A DNA stretch of 64,000 nucleotides. It comes from Spironucleus salmonicida (taxonomy: Eukaryota; Fornicata; Diplomonadida; Hexamitidae). Below the pieces are notes generated by a model that worked only from the letters and a program-made list of their open reading frames with translations, was not told where the DNA came from and ran no database searches. Location of the stretch: contig CM035321.1 in the NCBI GenBank assembly GCA_000497125.2, positions 1,392,001 through 1,456,000 on the forward strand, written 5' to 3'. Below, piece by piece: positions 1 to 11,275 of this stretch. The first letter of the stretch is position 1. The number at the start of each line of letters is the position of its first letter. Made by a program: the position numbers and the translations under genes.

Positions 1-390
1 GTCCTGGCGCTCCTGGGTGAGCTTCTCCGCCTCGCGCTGCATGTTGCCCATTGCGACGCTGTCTGCCTCCCTCTTCTGCTTCTGCAGCCCGGCGTACTTC
101 AGCTTCGCATCGGTGAGCTGCTTCTCGAGCTCATCGATCTCCTCCTTGGTGTGGGTCGAATCACCGCAAATCTCGGAGATGATCTTGTCGTTGTCGTCCT
201 AGTCCTGGATGATGCGGATGTACTGCCAGTAGAAGTTCCAGGTGGTCTCGTCTTCCCAGCCCCCGCATCTGTCCTGGAAGAACTTCACCTACTGCGCGCG
301 GGACAGCTTGGGGAAGGTGTCGATCTCGGCCTGGATCGCCGGCGTCATGTGGGGGTCCGGCTTCAGCATTTCGAGGTAGTCGTCAGACAT
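1..390 (-). CDS. coiled-coil protein, partial (C-terminus off window)
   Basis: Open with TGA-only stops from ATG at 390 to the left edge, giving 130 residues that start MSDDYLEMLKPDP. Two TAG codons are read as Gln; otherwise it is GC-rich. The first 75 residues are mixed and rich in Trp/Tyr, and from about residue 85 the sequence becomes a Glu/Lys/Gln heptad-like coiled coil. I do not recognise the family. It may be cytoskeletal, like many genes in this window, but that is inference. The 3' end is missing. Confidence 0.75.
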
Positions 391-754
391 TTAAAGAGTG
401 AAAAACTAGACTATGCATTATCAGTATTATAACCAAATAATATTGAATATTTATATTCATGATATATTACATAGACTAGAAATATTCATGTAATAATTTA
501 TTATTTTAGTACAAAAAGACGATTTGATTATTTTTCCATAAGTATAATTGAGATAATTTACTGCTGATTTACATAGAAATTATAGAATTTATTTGTCAAA
601 AGATAAGTAAGTTGCGTGATAAATCTTTAACTTAGGCCTTAGAAATAATAATTTGCCCAATAATGTAAACGAATGAGCAACATATTCAAGCTAAGCTAAT
701 ATCAAATTATAAGTGAATGTAATAACTACGATAAAACAGATAAATAAACAAATA
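391..754. other. AT-rich intergenic spacer
   Basis: Holds the upstream region of the gene at 1-390 (minus) and the downstream region of the gene at 755 (minus). Short A/T runs and no convincing reading frame in either direction. Confidence 0.6.
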
Positions 755-2479
755 TCACCCTCCAAGCTTACCAATACTACCGTCTGTACATCCAAATAGG
801 AATGAGTTGCCCGATACCTAAAAGTCTAGGCTTTCACAACTTATTCCAGCACATTTATCCACCATCTTCAAGCTATCGCCGATATAACTGTAAATTCCCT
901 TTTTGCCACCAAATACAGCCATATCTGGTCCTGCTGCCACACAATTTAGCGAATCGCTTAGTTTTCCTGTAAAAAGCTTTTTCTACATTCTGATATCCTA
1001 TACTAATACATTGCCATCGAAATCACAACCATACACATTCGTTCCACTAGGGTCAAATACACATTTGCAAGCATTCTACATAGGGTATGTGTGAATCTCA
1101 TTTCCAAGTCTGGGATCATATACTCTGATAAATTTATCCGCACCACCAGTACAGATAAGATTTCCAAAAGGTTAGAAATGACAAAAAGTAGCCTACTTCT
1201 GACTGTTTCTTAGTGCAATAAAGGGTTCAATATTATTGGTGTATTCATTTACTTCAAATTTTGCTATTATCTTTCCACAGTCTACATCAAATATTCTAAC
1301 AGATTTATCTGCACCAGCTGATGCTAAAACACGACCTTCCACGTTCCAATCAAGCCACCATGCCTAGGCAGCTATTTTTTCAAAAGAAGCTATTTCTTTT
1401 TAATTTAAAATATTAAACAACTTGACTGTACCGTCACCTGCTGCAGATGCTAAAATTGATTGGAATTATGAATTTGGATTAAATTTTGCACAAGTAATGA
1501 AAGACGAATGAGGCGATCCTTGGAGTAGCAATTAGTTATTGCTAGAAGATAAGACTTTGAACGAGCCATCAGAAGAAGCTGTCAAAAATACTGGTCTATT
1601 TCTATGGATATTCACCGAAGACACAACATTTTCATGCACTTTTTGAGGAGAATTTATCATGTTCAACTTGTTGAATTTACGTGTAATATTCATATTTTCT
1701 GGATTTTCCACTGCCAAATATGGATTTGTCGATTCTAGCAAACTCTGAGCTTTAAAGTATGTCTTTGCCAGCTGCTTTTCGGTGCTTTCAGCTTTCTAAA
1801 TTGGAGCCAATTTTGCAGTGCGTTTAGTGTAGGTGATTTCCTCCTCCTTAGGAGCAGTCTGCATTTGTAATTTCTTCAAATCGTTCTGGGCCTTGTCCTT
1901 TGCAATATCACTCAATTGCTTTTACCGCAACAGTTTATCGTAACGCGCATTTAGCTCCATAATAAGTGGCTGATACAGCTAGCAGTGCTCCCGCAGCCTC
2001 CTCAAATCGTTAACCAGGACCTGCTTTTCCTGGACGACCTAACGATGCTTTGTCTTGTGGTAGTCACGCTAGGACCTCAGCTTCGCGAACTGGTCTTTGG
2101 CCTTCTGAGCTGCATCGACGATCTTCTCGTTCTGTAGTTGCAGCTGATCGAATTTGAATTTGAGAGCGACATTTTCAGCTAAAATAGCATTCTGGGAGCT
2201 GTTCAAAATATGGTTCTGATCGTTGTTTGAGAGTTCCAGGTACTCGGATTGAAAGGATGAGAGCGTCCTGACAAGGTTTAACTGCGCCAGCGTGTTCTTC
2301 AAGAAGTCCTCGATCGTTGTATTGTTTTACGATGGTGGGGGAGGCGGGGGAGGCGTTTAAACGTTTTCTGGAACCAGAGTCTGCAGAGTGAGTTCTGGGT
2401 CAGATTCTGAGTGTTCTGACAGTTCGGGTACAGCGTACTCCTTGGTCATAATGGATACTATGTCCTGTGGAATTTCCAT
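755..2479 (-). CDS. SPAG16: SPAG16/PF20-like axonemal central-pair WD40 protein
   Basis: 574 residues. The N-terminal half is a coiled coil that follows the SPAG16/PF20 pattern: a TIEDFLKNTLAQ segment, RTLSSFQSEYLEL, then RDYHKTKHRQVVQEKQVL. The C-terminal half (about residue 265 onward) has WD40-type repeats with blades such as FLTASSDGSFKV, LASAAGDGTVKLF, LASAGADKSVRIF and ICTGGADKFIRVYDP. PF20 family proteins bridge the two central-pair microtubules of motile flagella and bind microtubules through the WD propeller. The start ATG at 2479 is preceded by a TATATTATATAAAA element about 30 bp upstream. TAA/TAG codons in frame are Gln. The N-terminal part is richer in GC than the propeller. Confidence 0.88.
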
Positions 2480-2502
2480 TTTGCGGTAAAAGTGGAGTGG
2501 AA

Positions 2503-2534
2503 TAAAATTATTTTATATAATATATAATAATACG
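2503..2534 (-). promoter_or_regulatory. AT-rich TATA-like promoter element
   Basis: On the minus strand this reads TATTATATATTATATAAAA and sits about 25-50 bp before the ATG of the SPAG16 gene. The same kind of element precedes most starts in the window. It resembles the AT-rich promoters known from diplomonads; the role is inferred. Confidence 0.5.
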
Positions 2535-2554
2535 TAAAAATAAAATTTATTAGT

Positions 2555-3181
2555 TCACAAATCCTTTAAATTGATATCTTATGAATCGACTAGTTTGACC
2601 GAATCGTACATCTTGACTTATGCTTAGAAATCAGTAAACTGGGTTTTCGATTTTTCAACCTTTTCGGCTATTCTTTGCTTCTTTTAACTGACTAAAAGAT
2701 CCATATCTGTTAATACGTCGCGGAAGTCCTTTATTTCAGAACCATCGAGCATTTTTTTACTTTTTTCGTAAACTTTTAAGTATTCACTGTTTTTCTCAAT
2801 TTATGCTTTTTAGGTGTATGCCAAACCCGATCTGAAAGCTCCTTATAGTGCATTATCGAGTTGGAGGTCAACCTATTATTATTGTTCACTTAAAAGTAAT
2901 AACTCATCATCTAGATTCGAAAGCTTTTTTGACGCTTCTAAGTTATTAATTTAGAAATCTGGTTCATTAATAGGCAGAGCTTTGAATAAAGATGCTGGAA
3001 TTTAGTATAATGGATCATGTGTAGGGAGTAGTTAATTGTTTATATCCAAATCTAAAGGAATCTATGCTTCTAAAGCAGCTATTTCGCCTCTTATTTAGAT
3101 TAATCTGACTGAGTTGGTAAGTTTTCTGACTGATGACTGCATGGATACATATCCAGTTGATGAATCTGAGGATTCCGACAT
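2555..3181 (-). CDS. coiled-coil protein of unknown function
   Basis: 208 residues starting MSESSDSSTGYVSMQSS, ending DINLKDL before TGA. Residues 25-60 and 90-200 are helical with Gln/Glu/Lys-rich heptads; Gln is mostly encoded by TAA/TAG. No domain recognised. Divergent from the gene at 3295 with a 113-bp shared upstream region. It may be another cytoskeletal coiled coil, but nothing here proves that. Confidence 0.75.
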
Positions 3182-3294
3182 TATTGTTTTAAAGCGGAAT
3201 AAACTATGATACAATATATCAATTAAAACACAGATATTTCTGGTATATATATAATATTATATAATAATTATGAGTAAATTTTTCGCTTTACCAA
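3182..3294. promoter_or_regulatory. divergent intergenic promoter region
   Basis: 113 bp between the start codons of the genes at 3181 (minus) and 3295 (plus). It contains a TATATATAATATTATATAATAA block at about 3245-3267. An upstream ATG at 3270 opens a frame that reaches TGA after about 30 codons, so it is not the start of the plus gene. Confidence 0.5.
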
Positions 3295-4065
3295 ATGGCT
3301 ACAAAATAATTAATATGTCTTCTTAGCAATAACGTACTGCAAGGTATATAATATATTGAACTTGCTAAAATTTATGACCAATCTATAGGAACGTTGCTCA
3401 ATATTACTCATTCTGCTTAGTAGTAAATATTTTCATCTTCTTTATTTAAATACTACAGCAAGTATTAACAATTTTTCCGTTCTGAACTTTAAATAATTGC
3501 AAAGGATGCTTTGAAGAAGTAAAAAGTGGCGTCAAAGGTTAAAAACATTAATATTTTAGAGGCTGCATTTTTGGCTATAAACGAAGGTGCTACAGTTGTT
3601 TAAAATAAATTTTAGATGAATGAGGCCAGATAACTTAACATGGAGATGGTCTATTCTGAGGAATAATTTGATGAACTTGTTAACAATATCTTAAATGAGC
3701 GCGTATCACACTAACTCTATCACCTTAGTAAGATTAAACAATTTGACTACTACAACTTATCATTAGCAACTGAGGTAATAGAAAAAATACAGCTTGAGAT
3801 CTAATCTCCATTTGCTGACATGGAAGCGTTTAGAACTGCTTTAGATAAGAGAATTTTAAGTGAAATGAAGCCTTAAATATCGCTTATCTATAAAGGTTAT
3901 AAAGAAATGAGAGCAGATAACAAGTTTGACTACACCATGCTCCTGACCTGCTGCTTTTCAGCGTACGTGCTTCATATGTGCGGTTACTGCTTCGACGAAG
4001 CCGAAAAAGGATACAAGATCATCGTTAGCAAGAACGGAGCTGTTGTATACGAGCTCGCTGAATGA
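3295..4065 (+). CDS. unknown 256-residue protein
   Basis: Continuous frame of 257 codons from ATG 3295 (context CCAAATGGCT) to TGA 4063-4065. It begins MATKQLICLLSN and contains EAAFLAINEGATVV and LTCCFSAYVLHMCGYC; the last 45 codons are GC-rich with no TAA/TAG, while the first 210 codons are AT-rich with many. Mostly helical, with no strong transmembrane span. I do not recognise it. ATGs at 3270 and 3315 lie in another frame and were set aside. Convergent with the alanine aminotransferase gene, with about 100 bp between stops. Confidence 0.72.
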
Positions 4066-4169
4066 TTAAGATTATTTGGCCATTCTACCTCCCCGCGAAA
4101 CTTGATTTTCGAAAGAAAATACACCTGCCAGAAAAATTAAATTATTATTATATAATATATAGCAAAATA

Positions 4170-5576
4170 TCATTAATACTTTTTCATCCAGTTCAAATGG
4201 AAAACTCTCCATCTCTGCATAAGTTCGAGCATTTCATCCTCATCGGGAAGAATTGTCATCCTCAGGTGGTACGTTCCAGCTTTCTGTCCGAAAACGTTAC
4301 CGGGGAGGCAGATTACGCCAACCTCCTCGAGCAAATCCTGGCAGTAGAGCTCATCTGCCGACTTCCCGGCGGCCTTAGCTGCTGAAATCGCATTCGCCGA
4401 AGCGTGAATTCTGGGGAAAACGTACATTGCGCCGGTGGGAGTCCGACATGAAATGCCCTCCCAGCTGTTCATCTCGGTGGCGACCATATGCGCCTTTTTG
4501 GTTAAGGAGTCCAGAATGCTCTGGTACTCCCTTTTCCATACCTCGTAGCTCGGTTCGCCCGCCTTTGGGGGCTTCACAATCGCGTCCATGGCGATCATAC
4601 CATCAGTATTTATGGCACCCAGAGAGATAATATCGAGGAGCTGCGTCAACACCTCTTTATCGATGTTCTCGGTCTGCCAGTATGCGCCTCTACGGCCGCA
4701 TTCGCCGTACATGGATTTGGAGGCCGAATTGATCGAAATAAGCTCAAGGCCTTTGCATTAGTTTTGGGCCTCAAGCTCTTTGAGGCATTTTCTGCATGAA
4801 ATGAAGGGGATATTGCTATAGATATTGTGTTGGTAGACTTCATCTGCGATGACTAAAAGATTGTGCTTTGATGCAAATTTGAGCATGTTTTTCAGGTTCT
4901 GAATAGTTTGGACAGCACCTACTGGGTTATTCGGGTTGATTACTACAAGGCAACGAACAGTTTTGTCGGTTTTCTTGATTGCTTCCTCGAGAAGCTTTTC
5001 ATCCACCGCCCAGTCGTTTTCTTCATCCAGCTCATAAGAAATCTCATGACCGCCAAAATATGTAGCTGTGGCGTTGTAGAGAGGGAAACCTGGCTTTGGG
5101 CATAAAATAGCGTCTTGATCACCTCTGATGATTGGGCGTAAAATGTTCATTATACCATCCGTTGCACCATTACAAAGGAAAACAGAATCTGCAGAGCAAG
5201 GACTAGAGTCACGAGTGGAAATGTACTCTGCTACATGTTCTCTAATGATTTAAACTCCTTCAGTTTGCTGATAGCTGCCAGTATTTTTTCCGATACAAGA
5301 ATTTAAGATTTCTCTGCATCTTTCAATAACATCGGCTGGGAAAATGTTCTTTTCCAATAATTCTGGATAAATAGTTCCAGCAATCAATTATCTTACAAAT
5401 TCTACTTCTTTTTGGCCTACAGAATTAGGATTACCCATATTGCATCTAATAAGCTTTTTAAAGGGGGCAGTCCCGTTTTCTACCTTTTCATTGATTGCTT
5501 TGAGATCTAAATTAACCATATTAAACTTAGTATTGAATAAGCCTGGATAGCAAGTGTCTTTTGTCAAGACTGGCAT
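4170..5576 (-). CDS. alanine aminotransferase
   Basis: 468 residues, class-I/II PLP-dependent aminotransferase of the eukaryotic alanine aminotransferase type. It interconverts pyruvate + glutamate and alanine + 2-oxoglutarate, a main route to alanine as an end product in anaerobic diplomonads. Visible motifs: KKLIRCNMGNP near the N-terminus, NGATDGIMN, VINPNNPVGA, LVIADEVYQHNIYS, and the PLP lysine in SASKSMYGECGRRG (Lys about 287). Length is typical for the family. TAA/TAG codons inside are Gln, and the C-terminus is WMKKYQ before TGA. The start has no better upstream Met. Cytosolic: no targeting peptide is seen. Confidence 0.93.
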
Positions 5577-6361
5577 GATTTGGTGGAAAGAAAAATCAGA
5601 TTCTGGCTAACTTAGTAATTTATATATATAATACTATGTATTTGCTAAAATGAGATACTAATGTTGAAGATAATAGAGTGTCTATAATATTTTTAAGTAA
5701 CAATTTCACAAAATTAAAAATAAAACCACATTTTGTTTACTGTTGAATTATTTATTATATTCTTATAAAATACTAATATTGCACTCAAATACTTTAATAT
5801 TAAATTAAGCACTAAGTTTTATCATATATATTTTGTCTATGAACCAATTTTTATTAAAAAAATCTGTAAAATGATAATATTTCTATTCATAAACCATAAA
5901 AAATAAAGTTTGTTAAATCATGGTTTTCTAGGAATAAGTGGTTTATACTAATATTTAATTGATATGATCTTCTAAGAAAAAGAAAGGATATTATATAATT
6001 AAATTATTATATTTACTTTATCTAAGCAGCAAAATTAGTAGGAAGGTGTTAATATTATATTATGATGTTAAAATAAATATACTTAGTCATTAAAAATATT
6101 ATATAGAGAAAAATGAAACGACTATAGATAGTAGTATCTTAATAATTTATATTCATTATATATTAGCATATAATAATTTGTTATTGACTAGAATATGTTA
6201 ATATCAGTTTTTTAAATTATATATACAATAGCAAACTGGACTTATATTTAAATATATATAATAGAGCTAATTATAAGGTTAAAAAACAAATAAGTTTTCT
6301 TAACTATGAATATTAATATTAACATAAATACGACATTAATTATTTCTTGGCCATATTATAA
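5577..6361. other. AT-rich spacer, no gene seen
   Basis: About 785 bp of very AT-rich sequence between divergent genes (alanine aminotransferase and the ABC transporter). Many TATATAATA-type runs that could act as promoters; no coding frame I can support. Confidence 0.6.
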
Positions 6362-9300
6362 ATGCTTGATAACCTAACATTCTCGTGGCTTAATCCTATC
6401 ATTAAAAAAGTTGTCAGACGAAATTAAGTATCAGACTATGATCTAGGATAATTAGACACAAAATTCTCTCCATAAAGAACGTCAAAATAATTAGTACGAG
6501 CAATAAATTAATCCAAGCCATCAATACTTAAAGCATCCTTTAAAGCATTTAAGAAATCATATATTCCATTAATTCTAACCACTCCTATTGTTTCCCTTTG
6601 TACTGTCATTTCTCCACTTGCTGTTTAACATTTTACGTAGTTTTTGACCCCATCTACATTTACAGATTGTACCAAACTGATATCTCCAAATCCTTTTTAT
6701 TCACTAATTCCATATAAAGAGGGTATTGTTAAAGGTTTTAAGAACCTTTACGTATATTTGATACTGGTTTTCATTTCATAGTATTTAAAAGTTCTAATTT
6801 AAGGTATAGCCTTGTCTCAAACTTCTCAAGGTGCAATCAAAATAAATACTGCTTGTCTGGACCTTTTATATTCAAAAATAACAAAACTATCATCTTCTTC
6901 GAGAAGTAATTTTTCAGATGGGAACTTAGTTAATTTATTGTATACCGATACTTAAAGAATAAGTCTTTTTTTCTAATAAATATCAACTATAGCTTAAATG
7001 CCAATTGACATAATCGCATATTTAATCTATATGGGAGTATCAGTTACACCATTAGCATTTGTGGGTCTTATTGCGTATTTATTATTTTTACCAATAATAG
7101 CAGGAGTAATGTCTATAGTATTTAGCACATAGCGCCGGATTATGGCAATGCGAGACTAAAGAATGAGAAGAGTAGTAGAATCTCTTAATGGTATTCGAGT
7201 AATAAAGTATTTTTCTATGGAAGAAATAATGGAAAAAAGATTGTAAAATATTAGAAAAGTAGAAATTAAAAACTTGTTCAAAATGGGATTATGTATGAGT
7301 GTTTTTAGCCTAATATCTCAAAGTTCTTCCCCTGTTATGACCAGTATTGCTTTTGGGACAATGGTTTATTTAAAATAATTCGATGTTGCAAGCGCTTTTA
7401 CCATAATGTTTTTGTTTTTGTTTCTATCTATCTCAATAATCTCTCTACCAATGTCTATAACTGGATTTTAAGAGGCAAGTATAAGCTCAAAACGATTGTT
7501 AGCATTTTTATAACTACCTGAGCGCTTAAACTATATAAATTAAACAGATTAATAAGAGATTAAAGTAGAAGGTGATATAAGTTTCACATGGAGTAACAAA
7601 GCTGATACTTTTATGCCACCAATATTAGACAGCTTTTACAAGGAAAATTAGAAGAAAATAAAAAGAATGAAAAGAACACTCCCAAAATTAGAATTAATAT
7701 TTTAGCAAATTTCAAACAAACTCTAACCAATAAATGCTATTGACTATAATTTACTGACAGATAATGATCTTGATGAATATTCTGTCTAATTTGACGTTCC
7801 CTTTTATTCGAAAATAAAAATTACAGATTATGTGTATCCAAGATATGATTATAAATACGTAGATGAAAATTAATAAGGCAAAATAATGTATTTACATATA
7901 AAAGTTATGCAGAAACTACTGAACTAAGACAACATTTAAGTAGCAAAATAACCTGTACTACATGACATAAGTTTCAATATAAAATCTGGAGAATTAGTTG
8001 GTATCTGTGGAGTAGTGGGATCTGGAAAATCAAGTTTACTTTAGGCCTTAATTGGGGAATTAAGAGTTTATGATAAAAATGAAGCAAATTTCGAATAATA
8101 TATAATTAAACCAGAATAAAATTGCTAAAAATGTGTTTAAATACCTAAAAATATAGCTTATTTCGCCTAGAATGCATAAATTTTTAATACATCAATTAAA
8201 TAGAATATAACATTTAATAAACCTTTTAATCAAGCAAAATATGATCATATTATTGATATATGTTGTTTAAAGCCAGATCTATAGACTTTTCCGTATGGTG
8301 ACTAGACAGAAGTAGGAGCAAAAGGCGTCACAATTTCTGGTGGATAAAAAGCTCGAATTGCGTTTGCTAGATGCATTTATTCCGAAGCTGATGTTTATCT
8401 TCTAGATGATCCATTATCGGCAGTTGATACCCATGTTGGTAGTCGTTTATGGAATGAAGTAATAATAAATGAATTGGTTAATAAAGGAAAAACTGTACTC
8501 ATCGTAAGTCATCAAACGAGTTGGTTTAAAGAATGTGATAGAATAATGGTTCTAGAGAATGGGAGAATAAAGAAATATGGTACTCTTGAAGAATTAAAAA
8601 ATTCTGATATTAATATTTAAGGATTAACCGATGGATTAGCTAAAATAAATTCGCTTAATAACCATGTTGTAGCTTAATAGATGAAGGTAAAAACCTAGGA
8701 AGATTAAACCCTTGTAGAGGAAATTAATAAACATACTTTGAATACAGAAGAAAATGATTAACATGGTGGTGTTGTAAGCATGAAAAATTACAAAACATGG
8801 ATTTAAGCAGGATCTAGCATGTTTTTGATATTATCGTTGATATTTTTCCTTATTGGATAAGGAATTTCATAATATACCACTGTATTAGTTACTGCATGGA
8901 CAACGGATTAGTATCATTGGACTGGTAGTACTAGTTTATAACCTACTTGTGATAAAATTTGTCCAGGTAATAGGTGCCCAAATACTACTATGGGGAATAT
9001 ATGCAATGCATTTTTAAATACAAAAGCTGATATGTAAACCATCTTTTAGTGCGCTTAACCTGATAGCCCCCCTCCAAATATTGATACTTCACCAAAATAT
9101 CTTTACCTATACATAGGATGTACAATTGCATTATTCATTTTTATCTACTTGGGAAATGCTTTGTTTACAGCTTTTTGTTTAGATGCCGCTCAAAAACTAC
9201 ATAACGATATGTTGTATGCTATCATTAGATAACCTATGTAATTTTTTGATACTACACCTTAAGGTAGAATTTAAAACAGATTTTCGAAGGATACTGATGC

Positions 9301-10741
9301 AGTTGACGGAAATATTCTAAGATATATGGCATAAGCCATTGGAATATTTTTTATTATTTTTACTATGGTAATAACTATGGTAGCAGTCTCTTACCCTGTA
9401 TTAATAATATTAGTACCGTCAATATTTATTTTTAGTACCATTTTTATGAATTTTAGACGTGTTGCCCCTTACTTCAAAAGAATAGATGCTGTTTCTCGTT
9501 CTCCAGTTTTTTCAATATCATCTGAAACAGTTGATTTAGCAGCTACAATAAGAGCTTTTGATGCTGAGATTTAATACTAAGACAAGTTTAGAGAAGCTGT
9601 TGAAACTAATATTTAGGCTAACTATCTTTCAATTGCGATTATTCTTTGGTTGAAGTTTAGGCTAGGTATGCTTTCGGCAACTTTTGCCTTTTCCATCACA
9701 TTGGCATGCATTTTAATCGCCCCATATTCTGCTCAAATGGCTAGTTATACTGGCGTTATTGTGAGCATGAGTTTCACCATAACTTTTATTCTTTAATAGC
9801 TTGTAGTCACTATGGTGCAAGTAGAAAGTGAAATGGCATCAGTTGAGAGACTTATTGAGTATTCAGAAAAGAAGCCAGAATAGAACAAAGTTAGAACCAA
9901 AATTACTACTGAGTAATCACCTTTAAAGATTAAATCTCTCAATTTTAGATATAGAAGCGATTTACCATTAGCTATTTCTAATTTAAATTTAGAATTAAAA
10001 GACAACGAGCATGTTGGAATCGTAGGACGGACTGGTGCAGGTAAATCATCAATTGCATGTGCAATATTTAGACTATATGAACCTGAAAATTCTACATAAA
10101 TAATGCTAAATGGCGTAAATCTTATGGATTTAGATCTTCAGCAAGCTAGATCATAATTATCAATTATACCATAAGAGCCTTTTTTATTTTCTGGCACGTT
10201 AAGAAGTTAACTTTGCAGAAAGACGTTATGTGACAGCTTCGATGTTTAATGCTAATTAGATAGGATTCCAGATGAAAAAATATGGGCAGTTTTGGATTCT
10301 GTATAAATAGGTAACTACTTCAGAAGTTAGCCCGGAGGTCTTGAATCTATAATAGCTCCAAATGGTGATAATTTAAGTTCTGGCTAAAAGTAGTTAGTAT
10401 GTTTTGCTAGAGCTATGTTAACCGATACATAATGTATTATATTAGACGAAGCGACAGCTTAGGTAGACCGAGATACTGATTAAAAAATACAGGAAACAAT
10501 AAGAAAATAGATGGCTAATAAGTAAATATTATGCATAGCCCATAGACTGGAAACAATTATTGACTTCGATAAAATAATAGTCATGGAAGGAGGTGAAATT
10601 GTAGAGTCTGGAACATCATTTGAATTATTATAAAAAGATGGATTATTTAGTAAAATGGTTGAAAATGTCGGCAAAGAGGCGAGTTAAGCACTGAAGTAGA
10701 TAGCTATAGAAACTCAAGAAAGACGACTCATTAAAAAGTGA
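6362..10741 (+). CDS. ABCC/MRP-type ABC transporter, full-length
   Basis: 1459 residues in one uninterrupted frame. Order: linker start MLDNLTFSWLNPIIKK (typical ABCC), first membrane domain, NBD1 with Walker A GSGKSS (Lys about 556), signature ISGGQKARIAF and Walker B VYLLDDP, linker, second membrane domain (from about residue 820), NBD2 with Walker A GRTGAGKSS (Lys about 1228), signature LSSGQKQL and Walker B CIILDEATA. Family members export conjugated or amphipathic organic anions at the plasma or vacuolar membrane; the substrate here is unknown. A Cys-rich loop (about residues 860-905) lies between the first two helices of the second membrane domain. The NBD2 D-loop region reads DEATAQVD instead of the usual DEATASVD. 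It ends AAG-TGA. Confidence 0.93.
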
Positions 10742-10782
10742 TATATAATATATTTATATATTCTATAATATCTTAAATTAAA

Positions 10783-11196
10783 ATGTGTGAGGAAGATCTT
10801 GATGTGTATTTTAAAAAGAACATTTACCAACAGTCTCATTTAACACCGCAAGATCTTATATGGGTAACTAAACTAAATAAGAATTTAAAAATTGCATAGA
10901 CAGAGCTCAAATATAATGTCCCAACGCACAACCAAGTTCTCAAAGACCTAAAGCTCTAAAAATCAAACAATATAGGGGAAAATTATATTAAAATTAAATA
11001 CAACTCAACCAGGCTAATTAATACGCCAACTTAAAATCTTAGAGATATGGAAAAGTCTATAAGAGGAATAAACCAGTAGTTCAAATCACCTATGCACAGG
11101 AGCCCTGATCTGCGATCACACTCACACTCACTCTCTATGAGCAAGGTATTAGCGACCAACAGATTCGTCTCGTTGAGCATTTTAGGCAAATAGTGA
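10783..11196 (+). CDS. small unknown protein
   Basis: 137 residues from ATG 10783, 41 bp after the ABC transporter stop, with a TATATTTATATA stretch between. Starts MCEEDLDVYFKKN; basic middle; Ser/His-rich stretch RSHSHSLSMSK near the C-terminus; ends with a TAG (Gln) directly before TGA. No family recognised. Confidence 0.65.
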
Positions 11197-11221
11197 AAAA
11201 CTCCATTTTTATAATTAGTCT

Positions 11222-11241
11222 ATTTATTATATAATAATAAG
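11222..11241 (+). promoter_or_regulatory. TATA-like element of the NEK gene
   Basis: A TTATTATATAATAATA run about 35-50 bp before the kinase ATG at 11276, matching the common upstream element in this window. Confidence 0.45.
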
Positions 11242-11275
11242 TATATACAAACTTACGTCCGCTCCACGCCAAAAA

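Noticed and set aside
3315-3500. Possible GT-AG intron in the gene at 3295
   Set aside because: A GTATAT...CTATAG intron can be drawn from an upstream ATG, but the uninterrupted frame from ATG 3295 gives a better protein and needs no splicing.
4062-4712. Plus-strand frames over the alanine aminotransferase gene
   Set aside because: Antisense to a clearly conserved enzyme; no conserved motif in the plus reading.
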